Shown: one piece after another, positions 1-5,394 of the stretch
Numbering within the stretch: the stretch's first letter is position 1
How the letters are laid out: each line of letters begins with the position of its first letter
Origin: Opitutia bacterium
GTDB taxonomy: Bacteria > Verrucomicrobiota > Verrucomicrobiia > Opitutales > UBA953
Direction of reading: 5' to 3'
Assembly: GCA_947463395.1 (NCBI GenBank)
Contig: CANHRV010000063.1
Location: 1 to 5,566 of the forward strand
DNA: 5,566 bases
The notes under the pieces: generated by a model
Told to the model about the DNA's origin: nothing
Databases searched by the model: none
What the model saw: the letters and a program-made list of their open reading frames with translations, nothing else
Made by a program: the position numbers and the translations under genes

Positions 1-53
1 AGTTGAAAAACCAACACCAACAAGAGGGTGTAAATGGCTTTTATTAAACGCAT
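1..53 (-). CDS. 5' end of a divergent gene, probably an exported or membrane protein (partial)
   Basis: Read on the minus strand from the ATG at 53-51, the frame stays open to the window edge and gives 17 complete residues, MRLIKAIYTLLLVLVFQ. Two basic residues (R2, K5) followed by an unbroken run of hydrophobic residues is the layout of a signal peptide or N-terminal membrane anchor. The rest of the gene lies outside the window, so no family can be named. It faces away from the metal-importer operon and shares its 117-bp upstream region, including the palindrome at 116-146. I infer that it may be co-regulated with the importer, for example as an outer-membrane or periplasmic metal-handling protein. 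There is no clear Shine-Dalgarno sequence before the ATG. The main risk is that 17 codons can be open by chance. Confidence 0.45.
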   Translation of the reverse strand, partial: MRLIKAIYTLLLVLVFQ

Positions 54-170
54 AAGTCTCTATGGGTAAGTCCTAAATAACCTGTGGCAAATGCAAAAAC
101 GGCAGGGCTAAGCGAGGGTTTATTGCAAAATGATTGCATTTAACCCCTTTCCTATTAACCCAATATCTAA
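54..170. promoter_or_regulatory. divergent intergenic control region
   Basis: This 117-bp stretch separates the divergent starts at 53 (minus) and 171 (plus), so it must hold promoters for both directions. I cannot place a convincing -35/-10 pair for either. TATTAA at 153-158 is a possible -10 for the rightward operon, but no good -35 hexamer sits 16-18 bp upstream of it. The clearest structure is the palindrome at 116-146. The heptamer TGCAAAA, which forms the left core half of that palindrome (124-130), also occurs at 92-98, 32 bp earlier. It has no matching right half there, so it is at most a weak second half-site. Confidence 0.5.
116..146. promoter_or_regulatory. 31-bp interrupted palindrome, candidate Zur/Fur-family operator
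   Basis: The palindrome is centred on T131. The core is TGCAAAATGATTGCA (124-138), in which the outer five bases of each arm are perfect complements (TGCAA / TTGCA). The outer arms GGGTT (116-120) and AACCC (142-146) are also perfect complements about the same centre, and A122 matches T140. In all, 11 of 15 symmetric positions match. A 7-1-7 AT-rich core just before a metal-importer operon is the usual arrangement for Fur-superfamily repressors (Zur, Mur, Fur), which shut transport off when metal is plentiful. The palindrome and its place 24 bp before the first gene are seen directly. The identity of the regulator is inference. A stem-loop role is less likely, since no T-run follows. Confidence 0.55.
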
Positions 171-1022
171 ATGAGGATATCTGTCCTATTTTTGAGTATT
201 TTGACCTGTTTTACAGTCAAATCCTGGGGTCAAACCGAGGTTGTTTCTTCGTTTACGGTGATCGATTACTGGGTGGGCAAAATAGCTCCAGATTGCATAC
301 GTAAGTCGTTGATAATGAGCGGAGGAGAACTGCATGGTTATCATTTGAACCCCCAAGACTCTAAAGCCTTGGCCGAAGCCAAGGTCATCATCGCGATTAA
401 CCCACAACTCGAACCCTGGTTAGAAGACTGGAAAAAGGCTAATCCGAAGAAAGCGAAGATCCTCTGGCTAGCACCCCATGCTCAACCAAAAGGGATGCAC
501 GCCTGGATAAACCCGAACGAGGCCAAACGGATGGTTGCCGAGATTCACGCTCAATTGCAGCCAGTGCTACAACTGGATGAGGTTAAATCAAAATTAGCCC
601 TGCAATCACTGGTTCAAGAAATTGACGAAACGGATAAAAAGGTAGCGGCCCTCTTCGCTCCCATTCCTCCTCAACGTCGCGTCATCCTCAGTCAACACGA
701 CAGCCTTGCCCCTTTTACTGAGCACTTTGGCTTAACCGTCGCCGAAACAATCCTCATCAGTACTACGGCTGAATGCTCCGAGCCATCGGCTAAACATTAT
801 GCTGATTTGTTAAAGGCGATTCGTGAGAAAAAAATTCGCCTCATTACTTATGATGAGGGACAAAATCACGAAATCGCGCAAAGGCTCGCCGAAGACACCC
901 AACTCCCCCCTCCTATTCCTCTCTCCTTCGAGTACCTTCAGCCTTCTGGCAAAGAGGGAGATTCATGGCCAAAGATGATGCTACTCAACGCACGTCGACT
1001 GGCCGAAGGCCTACAAAAGTAA
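171..1022 (+). CDS. znuA: zinc/manganese ABC transporter substrate-binding protein (ZnuA/TroA family)
   Basis: This is the periplasmic or lipid-side receptor that captures a divalent metal ion, probably Zn2+, and hands it to the permease encoded downstream. The 283-residue protein starts with a signal peptide (R2, then hydrophobic 4-16, likely cleavage near G20). Family metal-ligand positions are recognisable: H55 in LHGYHLNPQD (the usual DPHxYxPxPxD motif), H110 in MHAWINP (usual PHxWLDP), H176 in SQHDSLAPFTEHFGL, and E229 in TYDEGQNH as the probable fourth ligand. The C-terminal KMMLLNARRLAEGL is the normal family ending. The acidic/His-rich loop of many true ZnuA proteins is missing, and DPH is replaced by ELH and GMH, so Mn2+ or Fe2+ cannot be excluded. 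There is no lipobox cysteine. No Shine-Dalgarno sequence precedes ATG 171, but this start keeps the full signal peptide. It is the first gene of an A-C-B operon, under the palindrome at 116-146. Confidence 0.88.
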   Translation: MRISVLFLSILTCFTVKSWGQTEVVSSFTVIDYWVGKIAPDCIRKSLIMSGGELHGYHLNPQDSKALAEAKVIIAINPQLEPWLEDWKKANPKKAKILWLAPHAQPKGMHAWINPNEAKRMVAEIHAQLQPVLQLDEVKSKLALQSLVQEIDETDKKVAALFAPIPPQRRVILSQHDSLAPFTEHFGLTVAETILISTTAECSEPSAKHYADLLKAIREKKIRLITYDEGQNHEIAQRLAEDTQLPPPIPLSFEYLQPSGKEGDSWPKMMLLNARRLAEGLQK

Positions 1023-1801
1023 TGCGTAAAAATTTCCCTTTCTCATTTTTAGAAAATCCACTTTCGGCACTCATCCCTGCCGTCCCCTATGCCAAAGAGG
1101 AAAAAGTGGATTGTCATGGCGTGGCAATTCTGGCCGAAAATCTTGCGTGCTCTGCACAACCTGGGTTTCCCCTGGCCTTTCAAAATGTCAATTTTTCCAT
1201 TCCCTGTGGCTGTCGTGCGGCACTGATTGGTCCCAACGGTTCAGGTAAATCGACCCTCCTTAGAACTCTCGCTGGATTAAACCCTCTTGCTGAAGGTACG
1301 GTTAAACTTTTGGGTGTTGAACCTCGATTAGGTCGTAGTCGCATCGCTTATCTAGCTCAACGTCCGCAGTTAACACCTTTCTTCCCACTCCAACTTAAAC
1401 GCTGCGTACAGATGGGGACCTATGCTCATCACGGATGGTTTGAGGAATGTCATCACGGTGAAGCTAACATCGAAAAAGCTCTCCAGCTTCTAGACTTAAA
1501 ATCTCTCGCAGATCGACCAATCCATCAACTTTCAGGTGGCCAACTTCAACGCGCCTTACTCGCTCGTGCAACCGTGCAAGGGGCGGAAATTCTTCTGCTC
1601 GACGAACCTTTTTCTGCTTTAGACTCCCGCAGTCGCGAAATTGTAGAATCCTTTCTTTTTCATTCACAAAACACCTTTACGGTGTTGATGGCGACGCATG
1701 ATCCCGCCGAACTAAAACGTTTCGATTGTGTCCTTGAACTCAATCATGGGACCCTAAAAACCCTCCACGCCTGCCGTGGTCATCCTCATCACCATGATTG
1801 A
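1022..1801 (+). CDS. znuC: zinc/manganese ABC transporter ATP-binding protein (ZnuC family)
   Basis: This is the cytoplasmic ATPase that powers metal import through the permease encoded next. From ATG 1022 it has 259 residues: Walker A GPNGSGKST (70-78), Q-loop Q113, signature LSGGQ (170-174), Walker B ILLLDEP with catalytic E195, and switch histidine H226. The segment 132-142, with YAHHGWF, matches the zinc/manganese subgroup. The start is uncertain. ATG 1022 overlaps the previous stop as TAATG, which suggests translational coupling. ATG 965 has AGGGAG four bases upstream but overlaps the previous gene by 58 nt. GTG 1106 has AGAGG five bases upstream and would give the usual short N-terminus (231 residues). 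Residues 1-28 are an unusual leader if 1022 is right. The protein carries ECHHGE at 142-147 and ends in HPHHHD, both possible metal-binding patches. Confidence 0.9.
   Translation: MRKNFPFSFLENPLSALIPAVPYAKEEKVDCHGVAILAENLACSAQPGFPLAFQNVNFSIPCGCRAALIGPNGSGKSTLLRTLAGLNPLAEGTVKLLGVEPRLGRSRIAYLAQRPQLTPFFPLQLKRCVQMGTYAHHGWFEECHHGEANIEKALQLLDLKSLADRPIHQLSGGQLQRALLARATVQGAEILLLDEPFSALDSRSREIVESFLFHSQNTFTVLMATHDPAELKRFDCVLELNHGTLKTLHACRGHPHHHD
1096..1108 (+). promoter_or_regulatory. Shine-Dalgarno-like site and alternative GTG start inside znuC
   Basis: AGAGG at 1096-1100 lies five bases before an in-frame GTG at 1106. Starting there gives a ZnuC N-terminus (VDCHGVAILAENL...) of the length normal for the family. 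It competes with the TAATG-coupled ATG at 1022 and with ATG 965, which has AGGGAG at 955-960. Most other genes in this window have no recognisable Shine-Dalgarno sequence, so the match may be accidental. Confidence 0.35.
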
Positions 1802-2615
1802 TTTTTTAATTCAACCTTTGCGGGAAGATTTTTTCTGGAGAGCCCTGATTGCCATTTTACTTAGTAGTGTAACGGCGGGATGCCTAGGAGCTTATATTGT
1901 TCTGCGTCGCATGGCTTTTATTACGAACGCTCTGACGCACTCGATTCTTCCAGGCGTCGCCGCAGCCATCTTGCTTGGCTTCTCTTTGTATTGGGGAGCT
2001 CTTGGTGCCGCACTTATTACTGCCACTGGCATCGCTTGGCTTTCGGCCCGAAAAGAAATTTCCGAAGACAGTGCCATCGGCATTATGCTTTCTTTTATGT
2101 TTGCGATGGGGGTTGGGCTTATCTCCTTAAGCCATGCTTGGCGCGATTTTACGAGCTTACTGTTCGGCAGTATTTTAGCGGTCGATATAAATGATCTCTG
2201 GATGATTGGTCTAACCAGTACGATTATTCTCCTTAGCCTACGCCTACTTCATAAAGAGTTAGAGCTAGCTTCCTTCGACGAAGAGTATGCCCAACTGATC
2301 GGGGCCAAGCCCGCCGTCCTACGCATGGTTCTTCTTATGCTTATCGCTTTAGCCGCCGTCGCTTCCGTGCGCTTAGTCGGAGCGCTTTTAACCACCGCAC
2401 TTTTTATCATTCCTTCGGCAACAGGAATTCTCTTGGGGAAAAATTTAGTTCAAGTTATGGGCTGGGGAGTAGGCGTTGCCATTTTAGGTGGAGTCAGTGG
2501 ACTTTATCTCTCCTTCTATTTTTCTCAACTTCCCTCAGGGGCCGCAATTGTCATCTGCTACATGATACCCTACCTCGCCGTACGCGTACTCGTTCGACAA
2601 AGCTATCCCCGATAA
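1794..2615 (+). CDS. znuB: zinc/manganese ABC transporter permease (ZnuB, ABC-3 family)
   Basis: This inner-membrane channel subunit forms the metal path and couples to the ATPase encoded just upstream. The 273-residue protein is almost entirely hydrophobic, with about eight or nine membrane segments, as expected for the family. Family signatures are visible: LRRMAFITNALTHSILPG (37-54), ISEDSAIGIMLSFMFAMGVGLIS (89-111), LFGSILAVD (123-131), a cytoplasmic FDEEYAQLIG that should contact the ATPase, and VRLVGALLTTALFIIPSATG near the C-terminal third. The chosen ATG at 1794 overlaps the znuC stop by 8 nt. A GTG at 1776 would add only VILIT after the start and has no better ribosome site. The gene ends inside the last codons of the convergent small gene (13-nt overlap), with no clear terminator. 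Confidence 0.92.
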   Translation: MIDFLIQPLREDFFWRALIAILLSSVTAGCLGAYIVLRRMAFITNALTHSILPGVAAAILLGFSLYWGALGAALITATGIAWLSARKEISEDSAIGIMLSFMFAMGVGLISLSHAWRDFTSLLFGSILAVDINDLWMIGLTSTIILLSLRLLHKELELASFDEEYAQLIGAKPAVLRMVLLMLIALAAVASVRLVGALLTTALFIIPSATGILLGKNLVQVMGWGVGVAILGGVSGLYLSFYFSQLPSGAAIVICYMIPYLAVRVLVRQSYPR

Positions 2616-2875
2616 TCCATAAAGTCGTCGTTATCGTTAAAATCCATCGAGGAACTATCCCGAGAACGATGCCGTTTTCGCCGATGACGCCTACTTCGAT
2701 ACTTACTTCGTGAAGAACGATCCCCAGCAGAGTACTGAATTGATTTGCGAGAAAGTGAACGGAAAACTTTACCCCGTCTCGCTCGACGATAGCTTATCCG
2801 TTTAATCATGAACACGACTACCCCTAAACCTAATACAACGAGGCTACAAAACCATAAAAAGTAATCGTTGAACAT
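2603..2875 (-). CDS. small single-helix membrane protein with Arg/Ser-rich basic tail, unknown function
   Basis: I do not recognise this 90-residue protein. Residues 5-24 form one strong hydrophobic helix (YFLWFCSLVVLGLGVVVFMI). A basic stretch follows directly (KRISYRRARR, 25-34), so by the positive-inside rule the tail should be cytoplasmic. Residues 39-72 are dense in Arg, Ser, Lys and His, with an RRHRRKRHRSR core at 62-72. The last 14 residues are acidic (MDFNDNDDFMDYRG). The orderly sequence of helix, basic tail and acidic end argues for a real gene, as does the lack of any other gene covering 2616-3037. Only AAGG close to the ATG resembles a ribosome site. It runs convergent to znuB and overlaps its end. 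The basic part could bind nucleic acid or membrane phosphate groups (inference). The alternative is a chance reading frame. Confidence 0.6.
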   Translation of the reverse strand: MFNDYFLWFCSLVVLGLGVVVFMIKRISYRRARRGKVFRSLSRKSIQYSAGDRSSRSKYRSRRHRRKRHRSRDSSSMDFNDNDDFMDYRG

Positions 2876-3037
2876 AAACCTTAGGCTTAAGTTCAGTCAA
2901 AATTACCTTAACAGGGCAAGCCAATACCCTAAAACTCAAATTCCAAGAAGTCCGCAAACGACAAAAAGATTTCTGCTTTTTTATTTTATTAAATTTCTTA
3001 TATAAACTATCCAAACACTCTCCGCCCCACTTCCCCA
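2876..3037. promoter_or_regulatory. AT-rich divergent promoter region
   Basis: These 162 bp separate the leftward small membrane-protein gene from the rightward HTH-def pair. The right part (2976-3006) is a T-rich tract leading to TATATA/TATAAA at 2999-3006, a good -10-like element about 32 bp before the HTH start. No clear -35 hexamer is visible at the right distance. On the minus strand TTGACT (2900-2895) resembles a -35 box, but a -10 placed 17 bp further would overlap the start codon, so that promoter is not settled. No gene is supported here. Confidence 0.4.
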
Positions 3038-3568
3038 ATGTCAGCTAAACCTCGAAGTCTTCGTAAGACGCATATCAAAGAATCCCATGAGGTCATACAA
3101 GAGGCCTTATTGCTCGCTGGTAAAAAATCCGGTCAAACCTCTAGCTCCTCACAAGTGGAAGCTCATCGTGCGATTGCTCAAGCTTTAGGCGTATCTACTT
3201 CGATGTTGTACAAATGGCGCGAACCAAACCCTCGCGACAAAGTACAATCCAACCCACTCGAGCGAGTTTCCACCCTCATCACTCAAACAGGCGATGAACG
3301 AATCGTTGATTGGTTGGCCCAAAAAGCAGGTGGTCATTTTCAAAGCGATGAAATTCAATCCAACGCTGGCAAGTTGCCAGCGGCGTCCCATGCTTTGGTC
3401 AAAGAATACAGTCTGCTCATCGCACGCATTGTTAGTATGGTAGAGGACCATCAAGTCACCCCCGATGAGTCTCAAGAACTACGGGAAAAATGGGATGCTA
3501 TACGTAAAAAAACCGAAGGTTTTGTGAGAACGTGCGAGAAAGGCACCTACGGATCTGCGGAAAAATAA
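3038..3568 (+). CDS. small helix-turn-helix protein, phage CII-like, upstream of def
   Basis: The 176-residue cytoplasmic protein is a probable DNA-binding regulator. Residues 41-61 (EAHRAIAQALGVSTSMLYKWR) form a helix-turn-helix in which IAQALGVS and the recognition-helix end LYKWR are typical. The following NPLERVSTLITQTGDERIVDWLAQKAGGHF (72-101) resembles, from memory, a conserved segment of phage-CII-like proteins found on bacterial chromosomes. The C-terminal third (about 115-165) reads as a long amphipathic helix pair, likely for oligomer formation. The N-terminus is basic (KPRSLRKTHIK). It lies 37 nt before def in the same direction, so the two may be co-transcribed. No Shine-Dalgarno sequence precedes the ATG; the upstream bases are pyrimidine-rich. 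There are no phage genes nearby, so I see it as a resident chromosomal gene. Its targets are unknown. Confidence 0.8.
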   Translation: MSAKPRSLRKTHIKESHEVIQEALLLAGKKSGQTSSSSQVEAHRAIAQALGVSTSMLYKWREPNPRDKVQSNPLERVSTLITQTGDERIVDWLAQKAGGHFQSDEIQSNAGKLPAASHALVKEYSLLIARIVSMVEDHQVTPDESQELREKWDAIRKKTEGFVRTCEKGTYGSAEK

Positions 3569-3584
3569 TCTGTTGAACTGTGCG

Positions 3585-3604
3585 GGTTTAACTTAGAGTA
3601 AACC
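3585..3604 (+). promoter_or_regulatory. inverted repeat just before the def start codon
   Basis: GGTTTA (3585-3590) and TAAACC (3599-3604) are perfect 6-bp complements separated by 8 nt. The right arm ends two bases before the def ATG at 3606. In RNA this could form a small stem-loop that hides the initiation site. In DNA it could be an operator for the HTH protein encoded just upstream. Both roles are inference, and a 6-bp repeat can arise by chance. Confidence 0.3.
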
Positions 3605-3605
3605 A

Positions 3606-4187
3606 ATGGCCTCCGACTCTATTCACCTCTATGGCGACCCGATTCTTCGCACCCGCGGTGAAGCCGTCCGTGAATTTGGTCCGCCCTTGGTTGCCATCGG
3701 CGAAGCGATGATTAAGACGATGCATAAGGCCAATGGCATCGGTCTCGCCGCTCCACAATTTGGATTAGCTTTACAACTATTCGTGGTCGATGTCGACGAC
3801 CCTGAACATCCCATTATTCTGGATGGCAAAAAGGTGCCCGCCGATTTGGTGATGCCACTCGTATTAGCTAATCCAAAGCTCACGATTTTAGAAGGCCCAG
3901 CTAAAATTTGCTCCGAAGGTTGTCTCTCTTTTCCTGGAATTACGGGTGAAGTGGAGCGGATTGAAAAAGTCCGCGTTGATTATTCTGACACGGAAGGAAA
4001 GCCCCATGCCCTTGAAGCACAAGGCCTACTGGCTCGATGCTTGCAACACGAGTTCGATCATTGCCAAGGTGTTTTATTTATCGACCGAATGACGCGAGCA
4101 CACCAAATCCTCGTCGCCTCCAAAGTCAAAAAATTGCAACGCCAGACAGCGGCCGAACTCAAAGCCTTGAAGAAGAAAAACGCTTAA
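3606..4187 (+). CDS. def: peptide deformylase
   Basis: This metal-dependent cytoplasmic enzyme removes the formyl group from the N-terminal methionine of new proteins (EC 3.5.1.88). The 193-residue protein has all three family motifs: GIGLAAPQ (44-51, with Q51), EGCLS (104-108, with metal ligand C106) and QHEFDH (147-152, with ligands H148 and H152 and catalytic E149). Residues 64-84 are an insertion relative to the short E. coli enzyme, in the strand region between motifs 1 and 2. C153 follows HEFDH, where leucine is most common. The lysine-rich C-terminus (KVKKLQRQTAAELKALKKK) is probably a helix. The catalytic set is complete, so the enzyme should be active. The gene follows the HTH gene by 37 nt and is not followed by fmt, its frequent partner. 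No Shine-Dalgarno sequence is evident; the start is chosen for the family N-terminus (IHLYGDPILR). Confidence 0.96.
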   Translation: MASDSIHLYGDPILRTRGEAVREFGPPLVAIGEAMIKTMHKANGIGLAAPQFGLALQLFVVDVDDPEHPIILDGKKVPADLVMPLVLANPKLTILEGPAKICSEGCLSFPGITGEVERIEKVRVDYSDTEGKPHALEAQGLLARCLQHEFDHCQGVLFIDRMTRAHQILVASKVKKLQRQTAAELKALKKKNA

Positions 4188-4190
4188 GGC
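4164..4190. terminator. possible bidirectional stem-loop at the convergent gene ends
   Basis: GCCTT (4164-4168) plus AAG (4170-4172) can pair with CTT (4183-4185) plus AAGGC (4186-4190). This gives 8 bp with one bulged G (4169) and a 10-nt loop. It spans the tail-to-tail ends of def and the leftward gene, where a two-way terminator is expected. On the minus strand only a short TTT follows, and on the plus strand there is no T-run, so intrinsic termination would be weak. Confidence 0.3.
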
Positions 4191-5386
4191 CTCGTCTTGG
4201 GAACTTCGATGGGCTCCAGCTCTAAAGTTAGCGACCCAACCGTCTCGACTTCATTCGAACCGTAAGGCGATTCTTGCTGCACCTGATAAAGCCATTTTAC
4301 ATCACCCTGCTCTTGGGGCTCTACTCGCCATCCACATTGAACTTTTGGCAAGCCCACATCCAAACCATCGGAAACATCAGGAAAAAGAGAGGCTAGCGAA
4401 ATGGTAGAGCTGACGCGAATGGCCGGATATTTATTGACTAAAATCTGGCGCAGGAGCGATTCGCCTAACCTTTGAGCAACAAGTTGAGTGGCCGCTCCTC
4501 CTGTTTTAGCCAGTCGCGGTAAAAAGCTTTTGTCGTCGCGTAAATTAAACCGAGCTGACTTGTATTTGGAAGGATTTACCGAGGGACCTAGGGTTGTTAA
4601 ATAAAACTCCGAAGCAACGACTTGCATGGTCGAGGCATCGGCCAAACAAACAAAAAGCAAAGCCGAAGAATTATCAGGACTGAGGGAGTACAACTCTGCC
4701 CAAATAACCGATGTTTCCCTAGGCCCTCGCGGTGATTTCCAATCCGAGGATAAAGAAGGCGGCTGTCGCGAACTTACACTGGGAATCAACCGGTAACCGC
4801 CCAAAGGGGGATTCGCTAAAAAACCTGCATCAAGTTTATTCCACGTTGTTCGCAAAGCATCGGTCAATGATTTACTCCGCAAACGCTTATTATCGTAAAG
4901 AAACGTAATCGACCCAACGAGATGATTTTCTTTGAATCCCTGATCGCGAGAAGCTTTTTGCAAGCGCACGGCCGAAAGAGAAAGAGCAATATCCCATTTA
5001 CGAAAAGCCGATTCATCGGACAGACTAATGGTTTTTGTCTCTTCGATAAATCGAGCATTAGCTATACTGCGTAACCGACTGAGCGATGTTGCCGCTTGAG
5101 CCATTTGACTCTGCCCTTCATCAATCACTTTCTGTGCTCGAGCCTTAATAACCTCTGGAGATTCCTTGAATGAACCCTCCAAACTAATGGCGGGCGCATT
5201 CATCATGCTCTGCCCTTTTTGTAGACGGGCTTGGCCAGCTTCAAACAAACGCTTCGATCGGCCCCACTCGGCTAATTCTAATGTACTAAGGTATTTAGGA
5301 ATCTCAGAATCCGAAATCGTGGCAGGAGGCGGTGTCGCCACCCCAACAAAGCTCACAAAGAGCAGACTCGAGAGAAATGAGAGCAC
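4184..5386 (-). CDS. exported protein of unknown function, downstream of HPr
   Basis: I do not recognise a family for this 400-residue protein. Residues 2-17 form a hydrophobic leader ending in VGVA, a plausible signal-peptidase site before TPPPATIS. The leader lacks the usual N-terminal Lys or Arg. Residues about 36-112 are strongly helical, with two similar segments, EAGQARLQKGQSMM (49-62) and KVIDEGQSQMAQAA (86-99), which may form a helical hairpin or coiled coil. The remainder alternates short strands and loops and includes a conserved-looking WAELYSLSPDNSSALLFVCLAD stretch. There is no lipobox and no catalytic motif that I can identify. The start is GTG 5386, fixed as the earliest possible because an in-frame TAA (5392-5390) lies just upstream. 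It has no Shine-Dalgarno sequence and lies 8 nt after the HPr stop, so translation is probably coupled to that gene. The stop shares TTAA with the def stop. Confidence 0.8.
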   Translation of the reverse strand: MLSFLSSLLFVSFVGVATPPPATISDSEIPKYLSTLELAEWGRSKRLFEAGQARLQKGQSMMNAPAISLEGSFKESPEVIKARAQKVIDEGQSQMAQAATSLSRLRSIANARFIEETKTISLSDESAFRKWDIALSLSAVRLQKASRDQGFKENHLVGSITFLYDNKRLRSKSLTDALRTTWNKLDAGFLANPPLGGYRLIPSVSSRQPPSLSSDWKSPRGPRETSVIWAELYSLSPDNSSALLFVCLADASTMQVVASEFYLTTLGPSVNPSKYKSARFNLRDDKSFLPRLAKTGGAATQLVAQRLGESLLRQILVNKYPAIRVSSTISLASLFPDVSDGLDVGLPKVQCGWRVEPQEQGDVKWLYQVQQESPYGSNEVETVGSLTLELEPIEVPKTRP

Positions 5387-5394
5387 AGGTTATA

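Noticed and set aside
1880..2194. 104-codon plus-strand frame inside znuB
   Set aside because: It is a shadow of the permease gene, whose family motifs fix the true frame.
2610..2636. Inverted repeat CGATAA / TTATCG spanning the znuB stop as a terminator
   Set aside because: The stem is only 6 AT-rich pairs with a 15-nt loop and no T-run, and it lies inside the convergent coding sequence.
2913..2930. AGGG-N10-CCCT inverted repeat as an operator
   Set aside because: A four-base match in each arm is expected by chance and has no extended symmetry.
2963..2982. AAAAAG / CTTTTT hairpin before the HTH gene as a terminator
   Set aside because: It is a weak A-T stem in an AT-rich spacer, with no upstream rightward gene needing termination; simple base composition explains it.
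2844..3038. 64-codon open frame on the minus strand across the divergent spacer
   Set aside because: It overlaps the start of the better-supported small membrane-protein gene in another frame and fills the promoter region; its composition shows no domain or sensible layout.
3038..3568. Phage remnant, because of the CII-like HTH protein
   Set aside because: No integrase, other phage genes or attachment repeats are nearby, and the flanking genes are housekeeping.
171..4187. Zinc-regulated deformylase paralogue forming one system with the importer
   Set aside because: def is separated from the operon by a leftward gene and its own promoter region, and shows a complete ordinary catalytic set; closeness alone is not enough.
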